This document shows positions 11,737-20,605 of a stretch of 64,000 bases of DNA, piece after piece (within the stretch, counting starts at the first letter, position 1; the number at the start of each line of letters is the position of its first letter). The translations under genes and the position numbers were made by a program. Below the pieces are notes generated by a model. The model made no database searches, was not told the origin of the DNA, and worked only from the letters and a program-made list of their open reading frames with translations. Location: contig NZ_BNBC01000004.1 in NCBI RefSeq assembly GCF_014654675.1, forward strand, positions 223,245-287,244, read 5' to 3'. This DNA comes from Streptomyces spiralis. Its GTDB lineage: Bacteria > Actinomycetota > Actinomycetes > Streptomycetales > Streptomycetaceae.

Positions 11737-12768
11737 ATGACCACGGACCAGCAGCTCCTGCTGCACTCCATCGACGACTACCTCGGCCCGGGCGAGACCC
11801 GCTTCTTCTCCCGTGGCTACCAGCGGGCCGGATACCGTGTGCGCGCTCTCGACGTCGCCCCGCCCGGCTCCGCCGAGCCGGGTGTACGCGGCACGCTCGA
11901 CCTGGACTACCCGGCCGACTGGTCCCGCAAGAAGGACGGCACCGACCTCCGGCCGCACCTCAGCACCGTCGACGCGCTCGTGCTGGGCGTCCAGCTGGCC
12001 GAGCTCCAGCTGACGCACGCCTACGGGCTGAGCCCGGCCGACCGGCGCACCGTGCGCCTGTCCAAGGTGGTGCTGCGGGCCGGCATCGAACCGCAGGAGG
12101 ACCTGCGCGACGTGCCGCTCTCGGCCCGGCTGCGCACCACCGAGCCGTCCGGCGACCGGTACCGCTCGGTGCACGAGTGCACCGTCGGCAACCTGCGCGT
12201 GCGCTGCGAGACCGAGCACCCGATCGTCACCCGGGCCGAGACGGGAGCCTGCTTCGGCAGCCTCACCGAGGCACTCGGCCCCGGCGAGGACCGCTTCTAC
12301 GGCGAGGGGTTCAAGTTCCGCCGGCACGAGATCAACAACGTCGAGGTGGACGGCCGGCAGCACGCCGCCACGGCCGCCGTGCGCTTCACCCGGACCGCCG
12401 GCTCGCCGGATCCCGTCGAGGGGATAGCGGCGGGCGAGAGGCCCACGGTCAGTCTGATCGACTGCTTCGTCGTCAACCTCCAGCTGGCGCAGGTGCTGAT
12501 GTACGAGCTCGACGGGATCAGCCGCGCCGAGAGCAACACCCTCTGGATGACGCAGACCGTGCTGACCGCCCCCGAGGAGGCACGGGAGGCCGAGCTCATC
12601 GAGGGCCTGCGGCTCACCACCCGCGCCGGCCTCACGAACAAGCGCCTGCTGTCGCTGCGCGGCGGCGTCTGGCGCAACGTCGAACTGAACGGCCGCCTGG
12701 CCGGCGTCGGCATGCGCTGCACCTTCGCCCACGAACTGCCCGCCCGCGTCGCCGCCACCGCGCGCTGA
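11737..12768 (+). CDS. AvrD-family protein (syringolide-synthase-like)
   Basis: A 343-residue protein with two related halves. Each starts with an LGPGExRFxxxG(Y/F)xxxR block (SIDDYLGPGETRFFSRGY near residue 10 and LGPGEDRFYGEGFKFRR near 185). Further blocks DYPADWSRKKDGTDLRPHLS, RVRCETEHPI, LIDCFVVNLQLAQVLMYELD and GGVWRNVELNG match the AvrD pattern I know from Pseudomonas syringae. There AvrD directs formation of syringolides, butenolide-type elicitors thought to derive from a 3-ketoacyl chain and a pentulose. Here it sits in a PKS/ACP operon, so condensation of an ACP-bound beta-ketoacyl chain with a sugar-like diol is a reasonable hypothesis. Family call by recall, not by search. Confidence 0.85.
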   Translation: MTTDQQLLLHSIDDYLGPGETRFFSRGYQRAGYRVRALDVAPPGSAEPGVRGTLDLDYPADWSRKKDGTDLRPHLSTVDALVLGVQLAELQLTHAYGLSPADRRTVRLSKVVLRAGIEPQEDLRDVPLSARLRTTEPSGDRYRSVHECTVGNLRVRCETEHPIVTRAETGACFGSLTEALGPGEDRFYGEGFKFRRHEINNVEVDGRQHAATAAVRFTRTAGSPDPVEGIAAGERPTVSLIDCFVVNLQLAQVLMYELDGISRAESNTLWMTQTVLTAPEEAREAELIEGLRLTTRAGLTNKRLLSLRGGVWRNVELNGRLAGVGMRCTFAHELPARVAATAR

Positions 12769-12792
12769 CCCCCGACACGACAAGGAATCACC

Positions 12793-13497
12793 ATGCGTCT
12801 GTCCGTCTCCGGCACCTACTCCGCGGGGAAGACCTCCACCGCGATCGCCCTGTCGCACCTGACCGGCATACCCCGCTCTCCCGCCAAGACCATCCGCGAG
12901 ATCATGCCGGACGCCGTCCCGGGCAAGACGCTCACCGAGGTCACCCCGGCCGAGTACATCCAGCTCGCCGTCCGGCGCCACGTCGGCCGCGCCGTCAACG
13001 AGGCACTGCTGGGCGACAGCTTCATCGCCGACGGCTCCTCGCTCCAGGAATGGATCTACGCCGCCGTGCGCGTCGAGTTCGGCATGGACCCGGGCGCCGC
13101 CGTGCCCGGCAGCACGCCGCCGTCGACCCCCGAGATGGCCTTCTTCGAGCAGGTCACCGACCAGCTCGGCCACTACTTCAAGCAGCACGTGAAGGCGTCG
13201 TTCGACGGCTTCGTGCACCTCAGCAACGAACTGAGACTCTCCGCCGACGGCCACCGGCCGATGAACGAGGGCTTCCGTGCCGCCTGCGACGCCAGGCTGC
13301 TCGCCGCCCTCCACGAGCTGGAGATCCCGTACTTCATGGTCTCCGGCACCCCCCGCGAGCGGCTGGAGAAGATCGTCGCCCACTTCGATCTGCCGACCGT
13401 GTGCGACGTGGACGAGGCCATCGCCCGCGCCCAGGCCGAGTACGCGCAGATCGACTGGCGGCTGGAGCGGGAGCGCTCCACGACCAAGGCCGCCTGA
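12793..13497 (+). CDS. P-loop ATPase/kinase-like protein
   Basis: A 234-residue protein opening with a Walker A loop (SGTYSAGKTSTA, residues 5-16) behind an AAGGAATCACC ribosome site. It resembles the NadR-kinase-like AAA_28 group. GDSFIADGSSLQEWIY is a possible Walker B/substrate region, and the C-terminal part ends in an Arg-rich segment (SGTPRERLEKIVAHFD) as in small-molecule kinases. Placed directly after avrD, it might phosphorylate a sugar or lactone intermediate or give self-resistance. Function not established. Confidence 0.7.
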   Translation: MRLSVSGTYSAGKTSTAIALSHLTGIPRSPAKTIREIMPDAVPGKTLTEVTPAEYIQLAVRRHVGRAVNEALLGDSFIADGSSLQEWIYAAVRVEFGMDPGAAVPGSTPPSTPEMAFFEQVTDQLGHYFKQHVKASFDGFVHLSNELRLSADGHRPMNEGFRAACDARLLAALHELEIPYFMVSGTPRERLEKIVAHFDLPTVCDVDEAIARAQAEYAQIDWRLERERSTTKAA

Positions 13498-13539
13498 GGC
13501 CTCACCAGGAACCGCAACTGCAGAAGGAATCCCACTGCC

Positions 13540-15015
13540 ATGTCTCTCACCCAGAAGGACGGCGCCGCGGCCTCCGAGGCCCCGGCGGCGCCCGCCCCGG
13601 CCCCCGAGGCCGACTCGGGCCCGTACGCCAAGCGCTGGCTGATGCTGCCGGTGATCCTGGCGGCCATGTTCATGGCGCAGTTCGACCTCTACGTGGTCAA
13701 CGTCGCCGCCCCGTCACTGGAGCACGGTCTGCACGCCGGGCAGGCCGCGCTCGAACTCATCGTCGCCGGCTACGCGTTCACCTACGCCAGCGGCCTGGTC
13801 ACCGGCGGCCGGCTCGGCGACCTGTTCGGCTCCCGCGCGGTCTTCCTCACCGGCACGATCGCCTTCACCGTCGCCTCGCTGCTCTGCGGCATCGCCCAGA
13901 CACCGGGCCAGCTGGTGGCGGCCCGGCTGGTCCAGGGCCTGACCGGCGCCGCCATGGTGCCCCAGGTGCTGGCGCTGATCACGGCGACCTTCCCGCCCGC
14001 CGAGCGGGCACGGGCGCTGTCCTGGTTCGGCGTCACGGTCGGCGTCGGCGCGGTCGCCGGACAGGTGCTCGGCGGCGCGCTCCTCGAGGCGGACGTGGCA
14101 GGCCTCGGCTGGCGGGTGATCTTCCTGGTCAACCTGCCGGTCGGCCTGGTCATGCTGGCCTTCGCGGCCCGGCTGCTGCCGCGCCGGAAGCCCACCGCGC
14201 GGCCGGCGCTCGACCCGCTCGGTGCCGTCGGTGTCCCGGTCAGCCTGGCGCTGGCCCTCGTGCCGCTCGTCCTCGGCCGGACCGAGGGCTGGCCGGTGTG
14301 GACGTGGATCAGCCTGGTCGCCTCGGTGCCCGCGATGGCGCTGACCCTGCTGTGGGAGCGCGGTCTGGCCCGCCGCGGCGGACAGCCCCTGCTGAACCTG
14401 TCGCTCTTCGCCGACCGGGCCTTCAGCCGCGGCCTGGTGGTCAGCATCGCGACCTTCGCCGGGTTCTTCAGCTTCATGTTCACCCTGACCCTGGTGCTCC
14501 AGTCGGGGCTCGGCCTGACGCCGCTGGAGGCCGGGTTCACCTTCACCCCGCTCGGCCTGGCCTTCTCCGGCGCGTCCATGGCCTCCCAGCGGATCACCGC
14601 CCGCTACGGCAGCCGCATGATCACCACCGGTGCCTCGATCGCCGCGATCGGGTTCGTCGTCCTGCTGATCGTGCTGACCGCCTCCGGCGACCACACCAGC
14701 GCGGCCCGGCTGATCGGCCCGATGGTGCTGATCGGCCTCGGCAACGGCCTGGCGGTGCCCGCCCTGGTCGGCTCGGTGCTCGCCGGGGTGCGCCCGCAGC
14801 AGGCCGGTGCCGCGGCCGGCGTGCTCACCACGGCCCAGCAGTTCGCGAGCGCCGCGGGCGTCGCCGCGATCGGCTCGGTCTTCTTCGGCGCCCTCGGCAC
14901 CCCGCACGGCGTCGGCTCGTACGCCTCTGCCTTCGAGTGGGTCGGCGGCATCGGGCTGGTGCTGGTGCTGGTCGCCGCCGCGGTCAGCCTCGCCCTGCCC
15001 CGCCCCGCCAAGTGA
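13540..15015 (+). CDS. MFS drug/metabolite exporter, DHA2 (EmrB/QacA) type
   Basis: A 491-residue integral membrane protein with an Ala/Pro-rich N-terminal tail of about 30 residues and then about 14 predicted helices, the DHA2 arrangement. GGRLGDLFGSRAVFLTG is the loop 2-3 motif A, and AQTPGQLVAARLVQGLTGAAM is typical of helix 4. These proton antiporters export drugs and natural products. It lies within the biosynthetic operon and most likely exports the product or gives self-resistance. Confidence 0.92.
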   Translation: MSLTQKDGAAASEAPAAPAPAPEADSGPYAKRWLMLPVILAAMFMAQFDLYVVNVAAPSLEHGLHAGQAALELIVAGYAFTYASGLVTGGRLGDLFGSRAVFLTGTIAFTVASLLCGIAQTPGQLVAARLVQGLTGAAMVPQVLALITATFPPAERARALSWFGVTVGVGAVAGQVLGGALLEADVAGLGWRVIFLVNLPVGLVMLAFAARLLPRRKPTARPALDPLGAVGVPVSLALALVPLVLGRTEGWPVWTWISLVASVPAMALTLLWERGLARRGGQPLLNLSLFADRAFSRGLVVSIATFAGFFSFMFTLTLVLQSGLGLTPLEAGFTFTPLGLAFSGASMASQRITARYGSRMITTGASIAAIGFVVLLIVLTASGDHTSAARLIGPMVLIGLGNGLAVPALVGSVLAGVRPQQAGAAAGVLTTAQQFASAAGVAAIGSVFFGALGTPHGVGSYASAFEWVGGIGLVLVLVAAAVSLALPRPAK

Positions 15016-15080
15016 CAGCCACCGTCCACCACGTGCCCGCGGCCGGCCGCCGCACGGCCACGACCGAGAGAGGAACCGGC

Positions 15081-15533
15081 ATGACCACCGTTCCCCAGGG
15101 AACCACCCCCGAGGCCCGCAAACAGCGCATCGCCCTGCTCTTCGAGCACATCATCACCAAGGGCGAGCTGGAACTCGCGGACGAGCTCTTCCACGAGGAC
15201 TTCGACTGGCCCCAGTTCGGACTGCGCGGCCCCGAGGGCGTGCGCACCTGGGTCCGGGCGTTCCGGACCGCCTTCCCCGACATGATCGACCTGGTCCAGG
15301 AGCAGTGGGCCGAGGGCGACACGGTGATCACCCGCGTCGAGTGCACGGGCACCCAGCTCGGCCCGTTCCGGGGCCTTCCGCCCAGCGGACGGCGGGCGAC
15401 CTTCGGCGCCATCGGCATCGACCACTTCGACGGTGACAAGGTGATCTCCCGCTCGGCGCACTTCGACATCGCCGACCTGATGCGCCAGCTGGGTCACACC
15501 ACGCTGGAGGTCCCGCAGGTCAACCAGCCCTGA
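15081..15533 (+). CDS. SnoaL-like/ester cyclase family protein
   Basis: A 150-residue protein with the SnoaL-like fold pattern: an N-terminal helix then DELFHEDFDWP, a long loop VRTWVRAFRTAFPDM, and strands VIT(R)VECTGTQLGPFRGLPPSGR, with the conserved FRGLPPSGR block typical of the ester-cyclase subfamily. Family members catalyse aldol cyclisations or hydroxylations in polyketide pathways, or act as isomerases. The start follows GAGAGGAACCGGC. It closes the first operon, with a hairpin just downstream. Confidence 0.85.
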   Translation: MTTVPQGTTPEARKQRIALLFEHIITKGELELADELFHEDFDWPQFGLRGPEGVRTWVRAFRTAFPDMIDLVQEQWAEGDTVITRVECTGTQLGPFRGLPPSGRRATFGAIGIDHFDGDKVISRSAHFDIADLMRQLGHTTLEVPQVNQP

Positions 15534-15549
15534 CCGACCCGGACCGCAT

Positions 15550-15578
15550 CCGTCGGGCCCGCTCGCCGGGCCCGACGG
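15550..15578 (+). terminator. hairpin after the avrD operon
   Basis: CCGTCGGGCCC and GGGCCCGACGG pair perfectly (11 bp) around a 7-base loop, 14 bp after the SnoaL-like gene and before the molybdenum-enzyme genes. It likely reduces read-through, making the next block a separate transcription unit or an attenuated continuation. Confidence 0.65.
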
Positions 15579-15628
15579 GGGCCGGACACCCACGCCCGAC
15601 CCGTCGGGCCACGTTCAGGAGACAAGGC

Positions 15629-16522
15629 ATGAAGCCGCCGCCATTCGCCTACCACAGGCCGGACACGGCCGAAGAAGCCGTTCAACTGCTCACCGAGTAC
15701 GGCCCCGACGCCCGCGTCCTCGCCGGCGGCCAGAGCCTGCTCCCCCTGCTCAACCGCCGGTTGGTGCGCCCCATCGCACTGGTCGACGTCGCCCGGCTCG
15801 CCGCGCTGCGAGGGACGGGCCGGCAGGACGGCGCCCTGCGGGTCGGCGCTCTTACCACCCACGCCGCCCTGGAACGCACCGCGGACCCCCACGTCCGGGA
15901 CGGCCTGCCCGTCCTGCCGGAGACCGCCCGGCTGATCGGTCACCTCCCCGTGCGCGTGCGCGGCACCGTCGGCGGCAGCCTGGCCCACGCCGACCCCGCC
16001 GCCGAGTGGTGCCTGCTCGCGGTCCTGCTGGACGCGGACCTCGACGTCCTCGGCCCCGAGGGGCAACGCACCATCCCGGCCGCGGAGTTCTTCACCGGGG
16101 CGCACCGCACCGCGCTCGCGCCGGGCGACCTGCTCACCGGCGTCCGTTTCCCCCGCCCCGCCGCCACCGCCGCCGTCGCGGAGTACGGACCGCAGCGTGG
16201 CAGCCTCCCCCTGGTCGCCGCCGGCGCGGAGATCGTGCTCGGTCCCGACGGCCGGATCGCCGCCACCCGGATCGCGCTCGGCGGCGTCGAGGACCGCCCG
16301 GTGCGTTCCGGCACCGCCGAGCAGGCCCTGCTCGGCGGCGTCCCCGAACCCCGACTGCTCGACCACGCGGCCCGGCTGGCCGCCAAGGACCTCGACCCAC
16401 GCGCGGACCACCGGGCTCCGGCCGGGTACCGCCGCGACCTCGCCCGCACGCTCACCGGCCGGACGCTGGCAGCGTCCCTCGCCCGCAGCACCGCCCGACT
16501 CCAGGAGGCAACCGCGCCATGA
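15629..16522 (+). CDS. molybdenum hydroxylase FAD-binding (medium) subunit
   Basis: A 297-residue CoxM/XdhB-type subunit carrying FAD between the iron-sulfur and molybdenum subunits. FAD loops are visible: VLAGGQSLLPLLNRRL (about 32-47) and VRGTVGGSLAHADPAAEW (about 112-129). The C-terminal domain ends in YRRDLARTLTGRTL, typical of the CO-dehydrogenase flavoprotein family. Start after AGGAGACAAGGC. Its stop overlaps the next ATG (ATGA), so the three subunits are translationally coupled. Confidence 0.93.
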   Translation: MKPPPFAYHRPDTAEEAVQLLTEYGPDARVLAGGQSLLPLLNRRLVRPIALVDVARLAALRGTGRQDGALRVGALTTHAALERTADPHVRDGLPVLPETARLIGHLPVRVRGTVGGSLAHADPAAEWCLLAVLLDADLDVLGPEGQRTIPAAEFFTGAHRTALAPGDLLTGVRFPRPAATAAVAEYGPQRGSLPLVAAGAEIVLGPDGRIAATRIALGGVEDRPVRSGTAEQALLGGVPEPRLLDHAARLAAKDLDPRADHRAPAGYRRDLARTLTGRTLAASLARSTARLQEATAP

Positions 16523-17046
16523 CCACACCCATCCCGCTGGAGCTCAGCGCCAACGGGGCCGCGCACACCCTGGCCGTCGACCCCCGGCGCAGCCTCGCCG
16601 ACGTGCTCCGGCGCGACCTCGGCCTGACCGGCACGACGGTGGGCTGCGAGACCGGGGTCTGCGGCTCGTGCACCGTCCTGGTGAACGGCGAACCCGTCCG
16701 TTCCTGCCTGATGCTCGCGGCCCAGGCGGACGGCACCGCCGTCGAGACCGTCGAGTCGCTCGCCGAGAACGACCCCACCAGCGGCCGGCTGAACCCCCTG
16801 CAGCGCTCGTTCAAGGAGAACTTCGCCCTCCAGTGCGGCTTCTGCACCCCTGGTTTCCTGATGCTCGGCACCGCCCTGCTGCGCAAGGAGCCGACCGCGG
16901 ACCGGGCCCGGATCACCGAGTGCGTCGCCGCCAACCTGTGCCGCTGCACCGGCTACGCCGCCATCGTCGACGCGGTGGAGGCGGCCACCCGGACCGGCGA
17001 CGCCTTCGGCCCGGAGGACCAGGAGCAGGAGGGCGCGGACGCGTGA
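16519..17046 (+). CDS. molybdenum hydroxylase [2Fe-2S] (small) subunit
   Basis: A 175-residue subunit with two [2Fe-2S] sites. The plant-type ferredoxin domain has CETGVCGSCTVLVNG and a further Cys in RSCLM. The C-terminal helical domain has QCGFCTPGF and NLCRCTGYAAIV. All eight cluster cysteines are present, so it should be functional in electron transfer from Mo to FAD. The gene overlaps neighbours on both sides (ATGA and GTGA). Confidence 0.95.
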   Translation: MTTPIPLELSANGAAHTLAVDPRRSLADVLRRDLGLTGTTVGCETGVCGSCTVLVNGEPVRSCLMLAAQADGTAVETVESLAENDPTSGRLNPLQRSFKENFALQCGFCTPGFLMLGTALLRKEPTADRARITECVAANLCRCTGYAAIVDAVEAATRTGDAFGPEDQEQEGADA

Positions 17047-19361
17047 ACGCCATCGGAGTCTCCGTACCGCGCCTGGAGGACGACCGGCTGCTGCGCGGCC
17101 AGGGCCGCTTCCACGACGAGATCGTGCGGCCCGGCCAGCTCTGGCTGCGCGTGGTCCGCTCGCCCGTCGCCCACGCCCGGATCCGCGGGATCGACGTCGA
17201 GGCCGCGGCCGCCCTCCCCGGCGTGGTCGACGTGATCACCGCCGCCGATCTGGCGGGGATGCCCCGGATCCCGGTCCGCCAGCCCTCGCCCGGCATCGAC
17301 TTCACTCCCTACCTCCAACCCGCCCTGGCGACCGGATTCGTCCAGTACGTGGGCGACCCGGTCGCCGCCGTCCTCGCCGAGGACCCGTACCTCGCCGAGG
17401 ACGCGGCCGACCTGGTCGCGCTCGACCTGGAGGAACTGCCCGTCTCGCTGGACGCCCGGGCCGGCGCCACGCTGCGGCCCGAGAGCCGGCCGGGTGAGAG
17501 CGCACTCGTCGGCACCGTCGACTTCTCCTACGGCGACGTCGACGAGGTCTTCGCGACGGCACCGCACGTCGTCGCCGCCGACCTCAAGGTGGGCCGCCAC
17601 AGCGGCACGCCCCTGGAGCCGCGCGGCCTCGTCGCCGAGTGGAACGCGCGCGCGAGGCGGATGACCGTCTGGGGCGCCACCAAGGTCCCGTACTTCAACC
17701 GCCGGGTCACCGCGCGGATGCTCGGCATCGCCGAGCACCAGATCCACATGCTGGAGAGCGACGCCGGCGGCAGCTTCGGGATCCGCGGCGAGTTCTACCC
17801 CGAGGACCTGCTCGTGCCGTTCCTCGCCCTGCGCACCGGCCGCCCGGTCAAGTGGACCGAGGACCGCACCGAGCACCTGATCGCCGCCAACCACGCCCGC
17901 GAGCAGGAGCACCGGATCGAGCTCGCCTTCGACGAGCGGTACCGGCTGCTGGGCCTGCGCGGCGAGGCGTGGCTGGACACCGGCGGCTACATCCGCACCC
18001 ACGGGGCCGTCGTGGCCGCCCTCACCTCCGCCCTGATGTCCGGCCCGTACCGGATGGCCGCCTGCCGGAGCCGGGTGCACATCGTGACCACCAACAAGAC
18101 CCCGGTCGGCACCTACCGCGCGCCCGGCAGATTCCAGCACAACTTCGTGCGCGAGCACGCCATGGACCTCGCCGCCGACCGGCTCGGCGTGGACCCGGTC
18201 GAACTGCGCCGGATCAACCTGCTGGACGGCGGCGAACTGCCGCACCGGCGACCCCTGCACGTCTTCGGCGCGCCGATGCTGCTGGACGGCAAGGACCACC
18301 TGGAGCACTTCGACAAGTCCCGGGAGATCTTCGGCTACGACACATGGCGCGAGGAGGCCCGCAGGGCCAGGGAGCAGGGCCGGCTGGTCGGCACCGGCTG
18401 CGCCGTCATCCTGGAGAAGGCCGGCCTCGGCCACGACAGCGCGGTGGTGGACGTCGGCGTGACCGGCGCGATCCGGGTGGCGATGGGCGGGGCCAACGTC
18501 GGGCAGGGCGTCGAGACCGTGATGGCCCAGATCGCCGCCGAGGAGTTCGACGTCCGCACGGAGTCCGTCACCGTGGTGCTCTCCGACACCGACATCCTCG
18601 CCGACGGCTCGGGCACGTTCGCCAGCCGCACCACGGTGGTCGGCGGCACGGCCGTGAAGCTCGCCGCCGAACAGGTGCTGGCCAAGGCCCGCCGGGTGGC
18701 GGCCGGCCTGCTCGGCACCGACCCGGACCGGCTCGTCGTACGCGACGGCGGCCTGGAGGCGGACGGCGAACCCGGACGCCGGGTCACCCTCGGCGAGATC
18801 GCCGCCGCCTCCTTCGCTCCGCCCTACGTCCGCACCGGCGAGGAGCCGGGACTGATCGGCCGCGGTACCTACCTGGCCGATGCCATGACCTATCCCTACG
18901 GGGCGCACTACGCGCAGGCCGAGGTCGACCCGGGCACCGGAGCGGTGAAGCTGCTGCGCTACGCGGTGAGCTACGAGATCGGCCGGGCGGTCAACCCCGC
19001 TCTGGTGCATGCCCAGTTGGTCGGCGGCACCGTCCAGGGCATCGGCGGCGCCCTGTTCGAGGAGTTCCCGTACGACGAGCGGGGCATGCCCCTGGCCACC
19101 ACCCTCGGTGACTACCTCTGGCCGCGCGCGTCGGACCTTCCCGAGATCCGCACCGAGATCTTCGAGGACTCCCCGGCCCCGGGAAACCCGCTCGGCGTCC
19201 GGGGCGCGGGCGAGGGCGGCACGGCGGGCGTCGGCGCCGCGGTGGCCAACGCGGTCCGCGACGCGCTGCGGCTCACCGGGACGGTGGGCGCGCTGCCGCT
19301 GCTCCCGGACCGGGTGATGACCCTGATGAAGTCCCAGGACGACGACGGAGCGACGACATGA
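17043..19361 (+). CDS. molybdenum hydroxylase large (molybdopterin) subunit
   Basis: A 772-residue xanthine-oxidase-family catalytic subunit starting at a GTG overlapping the previous stop. The N-terminal a/b hammerhead domain (about 1-130) is followed by Mo-pterin-binding segments GGSFGIRGEFYPED and YRAPGRFQHN (about 358), and the catalytic Glu in VRGAGEGGTAGVG (about 721). The Cys/Ser-type loop of true CO dehydrogenase (AYxCSFR) is absent, so CO is not the substrate. Such enzymes hydroxylate heteroaromatics or oxidise aldehydes. Having one inside a PKS cluster with its own XdhC suggests a tailoring oxidation. Confidence 0.93.
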   Translation: MNAIGVSVPRLEDDRLLRGQGRFHDEIVRPGQLWLRVVRSPVAHARIRGIDVEAAAALPGVVDVITAADLAGMPRIPVRQPSPGIDFTPYLQPALATGFVQYVGDPVAAVLAEDPYLAEDAADLVALDLEELPVSLDARAGATLRPESRPGESALVGTVDFSYGDVDEVFATAPHVVAADLKVGRHSGTPLEPRGLVAEWNARARRMTVWGATKVPYFNRRVTARMLGIAEHQIHMLESDAGGSFGIRGEFYPEDLLVPFLALRTGRPVKWTEDRTEHLIAANHAREQEHRIELAFDERYRLLGLRGEAWLDTGGYIRTHGAVVAALTSALMSGPYRMAACRSRVHIVTTNKTPVGTYRAPGRFQHNFVREHAMDLAADRLGVDPVELRRINLLDGGELPHRRPLHVFGAPMLLDGKDHLEHFDKSREIFGYDTWREEARRAREQGRLVGTGCAVILEKAGLGHDSAVVDVGVTGAIRVAMGGANVGQGVETVMAQIAAEEFDVRTESVTVVLSDTDILADGSGTFASRTTVVGGTAVKLAAEQVLAKARRVAAGLLGTDPDRLVVRDGGLEADGEPGRRVTLGEIAAASFAPPYVRTGEEPGLIGRGTYLADAMTYPYGAHYAQAEVDPGTGAVKLLRYAVSYEIGRAVNPALVHAQLVGGTVQGIGGALFEEFPYDERGMPLATTLGDYLWPRASDLPEIRTEIFEDSPAPGNPLGVRGAGEGGTAGVGAAVANAVRDALRLTGTVGALPLLPDRVMTLMKSQDDDGATT

Positions 19362-19744
19362 CACTGCACCCGATGGTCCCCGAGTGGCTGGGCCCCGCGG
19401 AGTGGGACGAAGCGGAGGACGCGACCGGGGTCACCGCCCCCACGCCCGCGGAACTCGCCGCCGCGGACCCGGCGGCCCGGGCCGCCCTGGTCGAGGAGTA
19501 CCTGCGGCACGAGGTCGCCGGCATCCTCCGGACCGACCCGGAGCGGGTCGATCCCGCCAGCCCCCTCACCGTCGTCGGCATCGGTTCCAGGACGGGCGTG
19601 GAACTCCAGCGGCGCGTCCACGGTGCGATCGGCGTGGAGCTCGACCTCAGGACCGTGCTGGGCGCCGCGTCCATCACCGGGCTCGCGGCCCACACCGCCG
19701 AGTCGGTGGCCGGTGTGATCACCGCATCGGCGGCGAGAGGGTGA
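19358..19744 (+). CDS. second carrier protein, divergent GIGS motif
   Basis: A 128-residue protein whose second half is an ACP. VVGIGSRTGVELQRRV has the attachment Ser77, but the preceding Asp is Gly (GIGS instead of GxDS). The N-terminal ~45 residues are an acidic, Trp-containing extension (PEWLGPAEWDEAEDATG), possibly a docking element for the molybdenum hydroxylase or PKS. It overlaps the Mo subunit and the PPTase genes by four bases each, so it is made in step with both. It might carry the substrate oxidised by the Mo enzyme. Confidence 0.75.
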   Translation: MTLHPMVPEWLGPAEWDEAEDATGVTAPTPAELAAADPAARAALVEEYLRHEVAGILRTDPERVDPASPLTVVGIGSRTGVELQRRVHGAIGVELDLRTVLGAASITGLAAHTAESVAGVITASAARG

Positions 19745-20487
19745 GCGGGGTCGCGGTGCCCGCCGAGGGCCGGGCGGACCTCTGGCTGCTGCGCCTGCCT
19801 TCTCCCGAGGACATCACCGGCACGCTCGACCTGTCCGTTCTCGACGAGAGCGAACGCGCCCGGGCCAGCTCCTGCCGGCGCCAGAAGGGCGGTTTCCTGT
19901 ACGCCTCGGCGCACATCGCCCTGCGCCGTCTGCTCGGCGCCTACCTCGACCACCCGCCGGCCGGTCTGCGGTTCGTCCGCCTGCCGTGCCCCTGCTGCGA
20001 CGAGCCGCACGGCCGTCCCACGCTGGGCGTGCCCGACTCCGCCGTGCACTTCTCGCTCTCCCACAGCAGCGGGATGGCGCTGATCGGCATCGCGGCCGTA
20101 CCGATCGGGGTGGACGTCGAGGAGGTCCCCGGGACCTCCACGGTCAAGGTCTGCTCGACCGCGGTCCACCCGGACGAGCGGGCGGAGATCGAAGCCGTCC
20201 CGGCGTCGCTGCGCCGGGCCGCCTTCGGCCAGCTCTGGACGCGCAAGGAGGCCTATCTCAAGGGCCTCGGCACAGGGCTCGGCCGCCCGCTCTCGCAGGA
20301 CTACCTGGGCGCCGAGGAGTCGGCACGGCCGCCGGGGTGGACGGTGGTGGACATCCCGTGCGGCCCCGCCCACACGGGTGCCGCGGCCGTGGCGACCGAG
20401 GCGCTGACCGGCACCTCGCTGCGCTGGATCCCGATCGAGAGCCTCTACGCGGGCGACGGGGGCGGTCTCTGCCTCAGCGCCGCCTGA
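19741..20487 (+). CDS. 4'-phosphopantetheinyl transferase, Sfp type
   Basis: A 248-residue enzyme (GTG at 19741, overlapping the previous TGA) that should attach phosphopantetheine from CoA to the cluster's carrier proteins. The Sfp signatures are present: GVDVEE (about 122, Mg2+ ligands) and WTRKEAYLKGLG (about 165), with HFSLSHSSG between. A pathway-specific PPTase may be needed because both free ACPs have altered motifs around the Ser. Confidence 0.93.
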   Translation: MSGVAVPAEGRADLWLLRLPSPEDITGTLDLSVLDESERARASSCRRQKGGFLYASAHIALRRLLGAYLDHPPAGLRFVRLPCPCCDEPHGRPTLGVPDSAVHFSLSHSSGMALIGIAAVPIGVDVEEVPGTSTVKVCSTAVHPDERAEIEAVPASLRRAAFGQLWTRKEAYLKGLGTGLGRPLSQDYLGAEESARPPGWTVVDIPCGPAHTGAAAVATEALTGTSLRWIPIESLYAGDGGGLCLSAA

Positions 20488-20529
20488 CACCGGCGATCCG
20501 ACGCCGCCCCACCGGGCGGTGAGGACCGC

Positions 20530-20605
20530 GACCGACATGAAGACGCATGAAGACGAGTGAGGACCGACCGAGATGAAGACCAGCGGGGGACGACCGAGAT
20601 GAAGG
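20530..20605 (+). repeat. near-duplicate GACCGAGATGAAG leader before the xdhC-like gene
   Basis: GAGATGAAG follows GACCGACC at 20562 and GACGACC at 20591, and ATGAAGACG occurs twice just before. This gives several closely spaced ATGs. The last one (20599) starts the XdhC-like frame; earlier ones open short alternative leaders that could tune its translation. Confidence 0.45.

Noticed and set aside
12177..15533. Long 1118-residue frame through several genes
   Set aside because: Most of it is an out-of-frame shadow of the avrD, ATPase and MFS genes; only its last 150 residues are a real gene, which has its own start at 15081.
17043..19361. Carbon monoxide dehydrogenase assignment for the Mo enzyme
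   Set aside because: The large subunit lacks the AYxCSFR active-site loop of true CO dehydrogenase and has YRAPGR instead.
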